DNA from: Peribacter sp043814035
GTDB taxonomy: Bacteria; Patescibacteriota; Gracilibacteria; Peribacterales; Peribacteraceae
DNA length: 64,000 nt
NCBI GenBank assembly: GCA_043814035.1
Contig: JBDRKJ010000007.1
Span: 124,001-188,000, forward strand
Reading direction: 5' to 3'
Below, piece by piece: positions 26,294 to 34,121 of this stretch; the stretch's first letter is position 1; every line of letters starts with the position of its first letter. The translations under genes and the position numbers were made by a program. The notes under the pieces are model-generated. The model searched no databases and was not told the origin of the DNA. It was given only the letters and a program-made list of their open reading frames with translations.

Positions 26294-27475
26294 ATGGCAG
26301 ATCAGAAGAAGTTCGATCGCTCGAAGCCGCACGTAAACGTCGGCACCATTGGTCACGTCGACCACGGTAAAACCACTCTCACGGCAGCCCTCTCCGTTAA
26401 CTTCTCACCGGAAGGCGAGAAGAAGGTCTTCGCTGATATCGACAACGCGCCCGAAGAGAAAGAGCGCGGCATTACCATCAACACCTCGCATGTGGAGTAC
26501 GAGTCTGCCAAGCGTCACTACGCTCACGTGGACTGTCCGGGTCACGCCGACTACGTGAAGAACATGATCACAGGTGCCGCTCAAATGGACGGTGCTATTC
26601 TCGTCGTTTCCGCAGCCGATGGCCCCATGCCTCAGACCCGCGAGCACATTCTTCTGGCCCGCCAGGTGAACGTGCCGTACATCGTGGTCTACCTGAACAA
26701 AGTGGACCTCGTCACGGATCAAGAGCTCATTGATCTCGTCGAGACCGAGATACGTGAACTGCTCACGAAATATGATTTCCCCGGCGACAAGACGCCGATT
26801 CTGCGAGGCTCCGCCCTCAAAGCGCTAGAAGGTGATACAGGAGAAATCGAAACCCTGAAGAAGCTCTTGGATACGCTCGATGAGTGGATTCCTATTCCCG
26901 AGCGCCAGATAGACAAGCCATTCCTCATGTCGGTAGAAGATGTGTTCTCGATCAAGGGACGCGGTACCGTGGCTACGGGTCGTATCGAGCAGGGCAAGGT
27001 GAAGGTCAACGAAGAGGTCGAGATCGTCGGTATTAGGCCGACCAGCAAGACCGTCGTCACGGGTGTGGAGATGTTCCACAAGCTTCTCGACGAAGGTCTG
27101 GCCGGTGACAACGTAGGCTTGCTTCTGCGTGGTATTGAACGCGAGGATATCGAGCGCGGCCAGGTGCTGGCCAAGCCCGGTTCCATTACCCCGCACACCA
27201 AGTTCGAGTCAGAGGTGTATGTCCTCACAAAAGAGGAAGGTGGTCGCCACACCCCCTTCTTTAAGGGCTACAAGCCGCAGTTTTACCTCCGCACGACCGA
27301 CGTGACGGGTTCTGTAGAACTGCCCGCCAACGTAGAAATGGTCATGCCGGGTGACAACGTGAAATTCGTCGTCACACTCGGCGCGCCGATCGCTCTGACC
27401 GATGGTACCCGCTTCGCAATTCGTGAAGGCGGTCGCACAGTCGGTTCGGGTGTGGTGACCAAAGTCGTTGAATAA
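26294..27475 (+). CDS. tuf: Elongation factor Tu
   Basis: EF-Tu delivers aminoacyl-tRNA to the ribosome as a GTPase. All G motifs are present: GHVDHGKT (about 19-26), the switch region RGITINTSHVEYE, DCPGHADYV (about 80-88), NKVD (about 135-138) and the SAL-like GSALKAL. Domains 2 and 3 are complete and the length of 393 aa is standard. It is followed by rpsJ, an ancestral tuf-rpsJ arrangement, with a 30-bp perfect palindrome between them. Confidence 0.98.
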   Translation: MADQKKFDRSKPHVNVGTIGHVDHGKTTLTAALSVNFSPEGEKKVFADIDNAPEEKERGITINTSHVEYESAKRHYAHVDCPGHADYVKNMITGAAQMDGAILVVSAADGPMPQTREHILLARQVNVPYIVVYLNKVDLVTDQELIDLVETEIRELLTKYDFPGDKTPILRGSALKALEGDTGEIETLKKLLDTLDEWIPIPERQIDKPFLMSVEDVFSIKGRGTVATGRIEQGKVKVNEEVEIVGIRPTSKTVVTGVEMFHKLLDEGLAGDNVGLLLRGIEREDIERGQVLAKPGSITPHTKFESEVYVLTKEEGGRHTPFFKGYKPQFYLRTTDVTGSVELPANVEMVMPGDNVKFVVTLGAPIALTDGTRFAIREGGRTVGSGVVTKVVE

Positions 27476-27486
27476 CAATTTTCTCC

Positions 27487-27516
27487 CGTAGCTGGGGTTC
27501 ATGAACCCCAGCTACG
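27487..27516. other. Perfect 30-bp palindrome between tuf and rpsJ
   Basis: The sequence from 27487 to 27516 equals its own reverse complement. In RNA it would form a hairpin of up to 13 bp. No T-run follows on either side, so it is more likely a processing site, attenuator or repeat than a plain terminator. Confidence 0.7.
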
Positions 27517-27551
27517 ACGAGAATTATCTTGCTCTTTCCCCCCTCCTCTCC

Positions 27552-28061
27552 ATGGCCCCTCAGAAGAAGGCACCAGCGAAGAAATCCCCTCCTGCAAAGG
27601 ATACGAAGAAAAAAGCTCCTGTGCAGAAGAAGACTCGTGCCTCCCAGCCTTCGCTGAAGCTTCGACCGGCAAGCAAGAGGGAGCCTGTGGTTGCCGTGCA
27701 AGAGAAGAAACACACTCACTCTCCTACTCCCAAGAAAGCAGCCGATGCAAAGGCTGTCCCTTCGATTCGTATTCGCTTGAGCGCGTTCGATCACACTGTT
27801 TTGGATGAGGCAGCAGCAAAGATTATCGATACCGCAGAGCGCTCGGGTGCTGTGATTCACGGGCCGATTCCCCTGCCCACCCGCATCCGCAAGTTCACCG
27901 TGAATCGCTCAACCTTCGTGCACAAGAACTCGCGCGATCAGTTCGAGATGCGTACGCACCGTCGCCTAATCGACCTTAAAGAAACCACGTTCAAAACCAT
28001 GGAGAGCCTGCAGAGCTTGAGCCTACCCTCCGGCGTGGATATTGAGATTAAAATGCGGTGA
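27552..28061 (+). CDS. rpsJ: 30S ribosomal protein S10 with N-terminal extension
   Basis: The C-terminal 100 residues are a canonical uS10, starting IRIRLSAFDHTVLDEAAAKI and including GPIPLPTRIRKFTVNRS, VHKNSRDQFEMRTHRRLID and a normal SGVDIEIKMR end. Ahead of it lie about 65 residues of Lys/Pro/Ala-rich sequence absent from typical S10 (about 103 aa). The ATG at 27552 starts MAPQKKAPAKK. A longer in-frame start at 27501 would lie inside the palindrome and is rejected. S10 also joins NusB in transcription antitermination, and nusB lies 0.8 kb away. Confidence 0.94.
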   Translation: MAPQKKAPAKKSPPAKDTKKKAPVQKKTRASQPSLKLRPASKREPVVAVQEKKHTHSPTPKKAADAKAVPSIRIRLSAFDHTVLDEAAAKIIDTAERSGAVIHGPIPLPTRIRKFTVNRSTFVHKNSRDQFEMRTHRRLIDLKETTFKTMESLQSLSLPSGVDIEIKMR

Positions 28062-28104
28062 GTTTAGCCTTTTAGTTTATTGGTAACTGCTAATAGGCTC
28101 GTGA

Positions 28105-28794
28105 TCACTTCCACTTCTTCACCTTTAAGCCTGCCTCCGCCGCAGCCTGTTCTGCCTCCTGTTTGCTTACGCCATCCCCCTGCGCCACACGTTCTTCGTC
28201 AACGAATATGGCACACGTGAAAGTTTTTGCATGATCCGGACCTTGCTCATCAATCACCTCATAGCGCGGTGTGACGCCAAGAAGCTCCTGAGATTTCTCT
28301 TGAAAGACACTTTTGAAATCACGATGCTTGCCGGCTTTAAGCAGCTCCCCCAGACGTTGGAGAATGTGATCAAAACAGAATGTGCGTGCTGCCTCGAAAC
28401 CCTGATCGAGATAGATCCCTCCAATGAGTGCCTCAAGGGAATTTGCCAGCGTTGATTCCTTTTCACGGCCACCACTGGCCTCCTCTCCGCGACTCATGAA
28501 GAGGTATTCTCCTAATTTAAGCTCCCGCGAAACGACAGCGAGCTGCTTGCCGTTTACAAGGGCGGCACGCCAGTTGGTGAGCTCTCCTTCGCTCTTTTCC
28601 TCAAAAGAAAAGAGATACTCCGTAGTCACGAGCTCGAGCACAGCGTCGCCCAGAAACTCCATGCGCTCATTGTGCTTATGCAGATGAGCTTTTCCTGTGG
28701 CACTGCGATGCGTGAGTGCTTGCGCCAACAGATCCTTATTCTGAAAAGAGAGATGCAGCGATTTCTCTAGGAGGACGAGAGATTGGGGAGCCAT
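28105..28794 (-). CDS. rnc: Ribonuclease III
   Basis: RNase III cleaves double-stranded RNA in rRNA precursor and mRNA processing. The catalytic signature reads NERMEFLGDAVLELVTTEYLF (about 40-60). The second acidic pair is in EALIGGIYLDQG (about 118-129), and a C-terminal double-stranded RNA-binding domain ends GVSKQEAEQAAAEAGLK. The length of 229 aa is normal. It is the last gene of a probable rpmF-nusB-rnc operon. Confidence 0.96.
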   Translation of the reverse strand: MAPQSLVLLEKSLHLSFQNKDLLAQALTHRSATGKAHLHKHNERMEFLGDAVLELVTTEYLFSFEEKSEGELTNWRAALVNGKQLAVVSRELKLGEYLFMSRGEEASGGREKESTLANSLEALIGGIYLDQGFEAARTFCFDHILQRLGELLKAGKHRDFKSVFQEKSQELLGVTPRYEVIDEQGPDHAKTFTCAIFVDEERVAQGDGVSKQEAEQAAAEAGLKVKKWK

Positions 28795-28851
28795 GTCGAT
28801 ATCAGTGTATGGGATCGATGAGAGAAGTGAAATAGTTCCTCAGGCATCCAT

Positions 28852-29256
28852 CTACGCGTGTATATCTTGCGCAATCGCATTGAGCACCCCATTCACAAAT
28901 TTACTACTCTCGGAGGTACCGTACTCCTTCGCGATTTCAATGGCTTCATTCATGATGACAGCCGGCGGAGCTTCTTTGAGTATGAGAAGTTCATACGCGC
29001 CAACGAGCAGAACACACCGTGAAATCGGATCCATGCGTTCGAGCGACCATCCGGGCGCATGTTCCTGAATGGCTTTTTTGAGCGTATCTTCCTGCTCTTC
29101 AATACCCAAGATCAGTGTTTGGGCAAAGGATTCATCCATCTCACCCAGCTCTTTTGCATTTCGCGAAAGCGACTCCTCTTCATCACACGGCCTTCTCTCT
29201 CGCTCGAAGAGCGTCTGCATAACGGCAATTCTAGAGAGATGACGACGTCGAGCCAT
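28852..29256 (-). CDS. nusB: Transcription antitermination factor NusB
   Basis: The 134-aa helical protein has the NusB fold signature: RRHLSRIAVMQTLFERE at the N-terminus, a middle IEEQEDTLKKAIQEHAPGWSLERMDPISRCVLLVGAYELL, and the C-terminal AVIMNEAIEIAKEYGTSESSKFVNGVLNAIA. NusB binds boxA RNA together with S10 during rRNA transcription. It lies 25 bases after the upstream ribosomal protein gene and 57 bases before rnc. Confidence 0.95.
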   Translation of the reverse strand: MARRRHLSRIAVMQTLFERERRPCDEEESLSRNAKELGEMDESFAQTLILGIEEQEDTLKKAIQEHAPGWSLERMDPISRCVLLVGAYELLILKEAPPAVIMNEAIEIAKEYGTSESSKFVNGVLNAIAQDIHA

Positions 29257-29281
29257 GAGAGAACGGAAAGAGCAACGGCAA

Positions 29282-29467
29282 TTATGCCTTGATTCTTGTA
29301 ATACCCTTTAGGGCTTTCTGCGTCTTTCGCTTCGGCGCAGCGAGAGCTGCAAACGGGGAATTCTGCTTATTCTTCAACTTGCGAATGCGCCTCTGCACGT
29401 AGATCGAATGCTGCCGCCTGCCGCGGCTTTTCTCGCGCCGTTTCTTGGGTGTCGGTCGCTTCGACAT
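29282..29467 (-). CDS. rpmF: Probable 50S ribosomal protein L32
   Basis: This 61-aa, very basic protein begins MSKRPTPKKRREKSRGRRQH, resembling the bL32 start (PK-x-R-x-S-x-x-R-R-x-H). The zinc-ribbon cysteines of many bL32 proteins are absent, as in Cys-free forms. Position also supports it: it leads a nusB-rnc operon, and rpmF is commonly found near rnc. The rest of the sequence is low in recognisable signatures, so another small basic ribosomal protein is possible. Confidence 0.6.
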   Translation of the reverse strand: MSKRPTPKKRREKSRGRRQHSIYVQRRIRKLKNKQNSPFAALAAPKRKTQKALKGITRIKA

Positions 29468-29548
29468 GTTGGGCGTAGGGTAAACGAGAGCAAGGGTTTG
29501 TGCAAAGAAAATGTGAGCAGAATAACACCCTGTTTCCCGAATACGGCT

Positions 29549-30238
29549 TCACCGCCTGTTACCGCTGAGCGCCAGCATGAAACGTAGAATATACAGGAAG
29601 AGATTGAAGATATCGAGATAGAGACTCAGGGCCAGCAGAAAGGGATTAGCCCCCAGACGACCGAGTGCCTGAATGCGTTGTATATCGTACGCAGTGAACG
29701 CCGCAAAGATCACAACACCCACCCCTGCAATAAGTACCTCTGCTCCGCCGGTACGAAGTGCCGGCACAAAGATCTGCAGAAGTGCGATCGCAATAAGCCC
29801 AATAAGCCCCATGAAGAGCACTCTTCCGAGACCCGAGAGATCCGCCTTCGTCGTGAGCGCGAATACCGCTGTTCCTGCGGCCATGAAGACCGTCGCAGCC
29901 AGAGCATTGAGCAGAATCGTCGCTCCATTTACGTACCCCGCAAGAACGTACAGGATGTAGGGAGAGACTGTAATACCTGACAGCAGCGGAAAGGTTGCAA
30001 AGAGAATGATGTTGAGCGGTGAGGAACGCATCCACATGCGCGACGTGAAGATTAAAACGAGCTCAGCAATGAGAAAGAAAATATGTAAACCTGAACCAAT
30101 CAACACCCGGGCGTACGCAATACCGAGAAATGTTCCAACAACCGTGAGGGCGAGGGCGAGAGCAAAAAGCCCATACACCTTCGCTTCAGAGGAGGAATTG
30201 AGTACAACCGGATGACTGCGGACAGAAGTGAGCGCCAT
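29549..30238 (-). CDS. Bax inhibitor-1/YccA family membrane protein
   Basis: This 229-aa protein has seven predicted transmembrane helices. It carries the family's C-terminal features: AFTAYDIQRIQALG (about 183-196), with the Asp in AxxxYDxQ, and ALSLYLDIFNLFLYILRFM near the end. The family includes YccA/YbhL and the TMBIM proteins, which act in membrane protein quality control or calcium leak. The ATG at 30238 is chosen because the longer frame has no family similarity and covers the promoter of the divergent gene. Confidence 0.9.
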   Translation of the reverse strand: MALTSVRSHPVVLNSSSEAKVYGLFALALALTVVGTFLGIAYARVLIGSGLHIFFLIAELVLIFTSRMWMRSSPLNIILFATFPLLSGITVSPYILYVLAGYVNGATILLNALAATVFMAAGTAVFALTTKADLSGLGRVLFMGLIGLIAIALLQIFVPALRTGGAEVLIAGVGVVIFAAFTAYDIQRIQALGRLGANPFLLALSLYLDIFNLFLYILRFMLALSGNRR

Positions 30239-30358
30239 AAGGATCCCATCATACGATTGACGACAAAGAATGCAATTGCCGCTTGCATAAGCCTCTTTAC
30301 CGATGCTCTTTTCTGAGGATAGCCACAGAATCCAGTTTCTGGTACAATAAACAGATTT

Positions 30359-31168
30359 ATGCGCAAGTTCTCCGCAGCAATCATCGCCGTACTTGCCGCC
30401 ATCCTTCCACAGGTGGTCCTGGCAGCCTCGAACCCGAATCCGGGCATCATTCAAACGTGCGTCGTGCCGGGAATTTCCTGTCTTGGCGGAGACCTAGCCT
30501 CGTACATCGACTCGACCATACTCGAAGGGGCACGCATCGCCTTCACGGGGCTACTCTTCGGCGCCATTCTGTACTACGGCATTCGACTGCTCCTTGCCCC
30601 CGAGAGTGAGAATACTCTGACAGAAACCTCAAAGGCATTTGAGTATGCAATCTTCGGTGTCATCCTCATGGTTGGTGCGAACCTCATCGCTTCCAGTTTT
30701 GTGACAGGAGGCGTAGCCGAACCAGCGGGATTGACCACCGTACTCGGTACAATCGTCACCTTCATTAAAGCGATCATCGCCACAGCCCTACTTGTGAATA
30801 TCAGCATTCAGGGATTCAACATGATCACCTCGACCGACGAAGGTGGCTTCACCAAAGCGCGAACACGCTTTCTTCATGGTGTGTACGGCGCAGCCATTGT
30901 GCTTCTGGCCTCACCGATCGTGAACATGGTGTACGGCAAGAACCCTTCAGCCGGAGAGATCGAATTAAAGGGAATTGCCAACTACATCATTACCATCTTC
31001 GGCCTACTCGCCGTCGTGGCACTGATCATAAGCGGTATCATGCTGATTGTTTCTGTTGATGAGAGTTTCAAAGACCGAGCAAAGAAGCTCGTTACCGGAA
31101 GCCTCATTGCTCTCATCGTCGTCATCTCGGCCGGTGCACTCGTCAATTTCTTCATCATTCGACCATGA
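30359..31168 (+). CDS. VirB2/TrbC-like membrane protein with three two-helix modules
   Basis: A signal peptide (1-23) is followed by three successive units, each hydrophobic helix, charged loop, hydrophobic helix: about 52-115, 125-195 and 205-269. The two-helix hairpin with a basic cytoplasmic loop is the pattern of VirB2/TrbC pilin-like proteins, which CPR genomes carry in number; normal members have one unit. A TACAAT box lies 10 bases before the ATG. The stop overlaps the start of the next gene (ATGA), so the two are co-translated. A pilus, T4SS-like or other membrane-complex role is inference. Confidence 0.65.
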   Translation: MRKFSAAIIAVLAAILPQVVLAASNPNPGIIQTCVVPGISCLGGDLASYIDSTILEGARIAFTGLLFGAILYYGIRLLLAPESENTLTETSKAFEYAIFGVILMVGANLIASSFVTGGVAEPAGLTTVLGTIVTFIKAIIATALLVNISIQGFNMITSTDEGGFTKARTRFLHGVYGAAIVLLASPIVNMVYGKNPSAGEIELKGIANYIITIFGLLAVVALIISGIMLIVSVDESFKDRAKKLVTGSLIALIVVISAGALVNFFIIRP

Positions 31169-31971
31169 CATATCGCTCTGTCATACGCTGGCTGGGAGCA
31201 TGTGCGCTGTGGACCATCCCCATGGTGGCTTACGGCTTCTTCGAAGACACCATTCAGCACGTGGGCGGCGCACTCTCGAGTGGGATTGGTGGTGCGGAAT
31301 TCGGCAGTATCTACCAGGTCATCACCGAATCTCTGGTGGGAATAGCATCAATTCTCGGTGTTGTAATGATCGTGCGAACAGGACTCACCCTCACGATCAG
31401 TCAGGATGAGGGACAATTCGCCAAGGCGAAGAAAACAATCATTGCTGTTTCTGCAGCACTCATCATCATCAATCTTGCTCCGCGGATCGCCGAGGCGTTC
31501 ATTGCCTACCAGAGCGGCGGACCCGGTATTCTGGATACAGAAATAAGAGGCCTTCTCAGCTTCTTTGAAACGGTTGCTGCGATCACGGCAATCATCTTCT
31601 TGATTGTGAGCGGTATTCGCGCGGTGATCAGCTACGGAGGAGAAGACGGTGGAACACACATGAAACGTGCGATTATCAGTATTGGAGCAGGTATCCTCAT
31701 TATTGCCGCCAAACTGCTCATCGTGAACGCCGTTGTCATTGAGCGCACGCCGGGCGGCATCCTCGCGATCATCTCCACATTCATGACACTACTACTCGGC
31801 TTCGTCGCGTTCGTTGCAACGATCGTACTTATTTGGGCCGGCCTGCTGATGATCGTGAATCTCGGCAAGGATGAACAGTACACGCGTGCCAAGAATCTCG
31901 TCATCCGCGTGGGCATCGGCCTCATTGTCATCCTCGTAAGCCTCGCATTGGTGCAATTTGTTATTGTATAG
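31165..31971 (+). CDS. Second VirB2/TrbC-like triple-module membrane protein
   Basis: This 268-aa paralogue of the preceding protein overlaps it by 4 bases. After an N-terminal hydrophobic segment it again contains three helix-loop-helix units (about 50-120, 125-195 and 198-268). The loops are similarly charged (SQDEGQFAKAKK, GGEDGGTHMKR, GKDEQYTRAKN). The loop form [D/E]-x-x-x-[A/K]-[K/R] is shared by all six units of the pair. Equal length and overlap suggest a hetero-oligomer. A strong hairpin follows the stop. Confidence 0.65.
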   Translation: MTYRSVIRWLGACALWTIPMVAYGFFEDTIQHVGGALSSGIGGAEFGSIYQVITESLVGIASILGVVMIVRTGLTLTISQDEGQFAKAKKTIIAVSAALIIINLAPRIAEAFIAYQSGGPGILDTEIRGLLSFFETVAAITAIIFLIVSGIRAVISYGGEDGGTHMKRAIISIGAGILIIAAKLLIVNAVVIERTPGGILAIISTFMTLLLGFVAFVATIVLIWAGLLMIVNLGKDEQYTRAKNLVIRVGIGLIVILVSLALVQFVIV

Positions 31972-31972
31972 G

Positions 31973-32005
31973 CATGGAAGGAAAACCTACGGTTCTCCTT
32001 CCATG
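31973..32005 (+). terminator. Hairpin after the VirB2-like operon
   Basis: CATGGAAGGA (31973-31982) pairs with TCCTTCCATG (31996-32005), and an inner AACC/GGTT extends the stem. The T-run is weak. Confidence 0.6.
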
Positions 32006-32351
32006 AACCATCCTCTCCCTTTAATGGTGTGCCTCCAGGCAAGCAAAGCTCGCCTTCGGCACAGATTTTATTATTTATTTTGAACCCCCTTACGACGCAT
32101 ACAGAAACACATACACAAACCTGGCGCATAGCACACGCATGTATCAATCGGAAACAGGGTCAACGGCTGTTCGAGGTTTACTGTTAGGAGGGTAAGGGGG
32201 CAAAGGGGGGCATAGGGAACCGAATCTCGCCCGGATGACCTCCGGTCGGACGGGCAAGGTTCCCTGGCCCCCTGACAAAAATCTCTTTATTATCGAACAA
32301 AGATGGAAAACATTGAAAACACAACACAATGTTTTTGCCCTAGGGCCTGCC
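32006..32351. other. Intergenic region
   Basis: No gene is supported between the VirB2-like operon and the convergent glucan phosphorylase. It contains an AT-rich tract near 32065-32085 and a G-rich stretch with GGTTCCCT and AGGGAACC arms (about 32213-32262). Nothing else was recognised. Confidence 0.4.
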
Positions 32352-34013
32352 TCACCGTCTCCATGCTTTTTCGAGATACTCCTTCACACACCGGTGAGCG
32401 TTGAAGTACCCGATAAGGCCAATGGCGCGCTTCATGCGACGGATCCAGCGCGTGCGGCCTTCGAAGTAGTACTCCGGAATAATTTCGTACTGCAGCTGAG
32501 TGTAGATATCCTCCGCATCCACAATACGCGTAGAGTCGAGAGAAGTGGCCTGCACGAGCGGACCAATCCGCCAGCCGGCTTCGGGGTCGTACCCGTATCC
32601 CTCAATCCACCAGCCATCGAGCGTGGAGAAGTTGAGCACACCGTTGAGGCACGCTTTCATCCCCGAAGTGCCCGAGGCCTCGTGCAGACGCATGGGAGTG
32701 TTCAACCACACGTCAGCTCCCTGTACGAGCAGCCTGGCAAGATCGGGGTTGTAGTTTTCGAGATAGGCGATCTTCACCTTATCGCGCAGAGCGTGTGAGC
32801 GCTCCACCATGCGCTGAATCACCCCTTGTGCAAACGCATCGGACGGGTGAGCATTGCCGGAATGCACAATCTGCACACGTCCACGACACACATCCGCCAA
32901 GCGCTCCAAATTGTCGTAGAGAAGCTCCGGCTGCTTGTACGAAACCACGCGACGCGCACTGGCAATGGTGAGCACCTCTGGATCGAATGTCAGGCCCGTA
33001 CGCCGATTGACCTCAGCAATGAGACGTATCTTTGCCGTTTGATGTGCCTGCCATAATTCACCATCTTCGTAGTCACGACACGTTGAGAGGAGAATCGATG
33101 GATCAGTGCGCCATCCTTTGCTTTTCACATCAAAGAGTGCCTGCATTTCTGGGCTGGACCATGTGAGATGGTGCACACCGTTGGTGATGGCATCGATCTT
33201 CGCTCCTGGGAACATTTTGCGCGAGACCTCCGCATGGATACGCGAAACCCCGCACGTAAAGCGGCTCATATTCATGGCAAGCTCCGTCATGGAGAGTGCA
33301 TCCTCCCCCGCGAGTTTTTGAATGTGCCAGGGTAAGTTATCGCCTGCGATCTTCCATGCGAGATCGTAGGGGAACACATCATGGCCCGCCTTGATGGGCG
33401 TATGTGTGGTAAAGGCGCAGGACCGTCGCACGTCCTGATCCTGCCACCCACGTTCGCGAAGCAATTCTAGGGTGAGGAATGCCGCGTGCCCCTCGTTCAT
33501 GTGATACGTACCGATGTCTTCGTAGCCAAGAGCGCGCAGCATCTTTACGCCGCCAATGCCAAGCACAACCTCCTGCCGGATACGCATGGCTTGGTCACCG
33601 CCGTAGAGCCTGTGCGTAATGCGATGCACTTCGGGGGGATTTTCGGGCAGGCTCGTATCGAGAAAGATGATCGGCACCGTCCCCTTCTCGCCCTTGAGGT
33701 CGAGCTGCCATGCACCCACCGTTACCGGCTGACCTTCGATGGTGACAGTGACACGCTGCGGAAGACGCTTAAGATATGCCGAAGGATCCCATGCAATCTC
33801 CTCGTAACGCTGCGAGCCGTCGGGGTTCAGGGTCTGCTTCAAATAGCCGTGCTTCCAGCAACCGGTCACACACACCGCTGGAGTACCCATATCTGCACAC
33901 GACTGCATGAGATCAGCCGTAAGGATTCCCAGCCCCCCTGCAAAGGTGGGGATGGCGCTGTTCAAGCCAATCTCCATCGAGAAGTACGCGACAGTCAGAG
34001 CGGGTTTGGACAT
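32352..34013 (-). CDS. glgP: Alpha-glucan phosphorylase, short form
   Basis: A GT35-type phosphorylase that releases glucose 1-phosphate from alpha-1,4-glucans. The N-terminus reads VAYFSMEIGLNSAIPTFAGGLGIL. The pyridoxal-phosphate lysine lies in SGTSGMKACLNG (about 444-455), followed by FSTLDGWWIEGY. At 553 aa it is the compact form typical of archaea and some bacteria, not the 800-aa glycogen phosphorylase. It is divergent from the phosphohexomutase gene, whose product could convert glucose 1-phosphate to glucose 6-phosphate, so the pair makes a short glucan-use route. Confidence 0.93.
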   Translation of the reverse strand: MSKPALTVAYFSMEIGLNSAIPTFAGGLGILTADLMQSCADMGTPAVCVTGCWKHGYLKQTLNPDGSQRYEEIAWDPSAYLKRLPQRVTVTIEGQPVTVGAWQLDLKGEKGTVPIIFLDTSLPENPPEVHRITHRLYGGDQAMRIRQEVVLGIGGVKMLRALGYEDIGTYHMNEGHAAFLTLELLRERGWQDQDVRRSCAFTTHTPIKAGHDVFPYDLAWKIAGDNLPWHIQKLAGEDALSMTELAMNMSRFTCGVSRIHAEVSRKMFPGAKIDAITNGVHHLTWSSPEMQALFDVKSKGWRTDPSILLSTCRDYEDGELWQAHQTAKIRLIAEVNRRTGLTFDPEVLTIASARRVVSYKQPELLYDNLERLADVCRGRVQIVHSGNAHPSDAFAQGVIQRMVERSHALRDKVKIAYLENYNPDLARLLVQGADVWLNTPMRLHEASGTSGMKACLNGVLNFSTLDGWWIEGYGYDPEAGWRIGPLVQATSLDSTRIVDAEDIYTQLQYEIIPEYYFEGRTRWIRRMKRAIGLIGYFNAHRCVKEYLEKAWRR

Positions 34014-34032
34014 AGATTTGGCTGTTAATAGT

Positions 34033-34061
34033 ATTATACAATATATTATGATTTATTGGAA
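34033..34061 (-). promoter_or_regulatory. Promoter for glgP
   Basis: Minus-strand TTCCAA (34061-34056), a 17-base spacer and TATAAT (34038-34033) lie in an AT-rich divergent spacer. The start codon is 20 bases downstream. Confidence 0.55.
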
Positions 34062-34121
34062 GCACTGCCTGCACACCAAAGCAGTGACCGCAGGGCAAGA
34101 AATCCGTATCCTCGGCGTACC

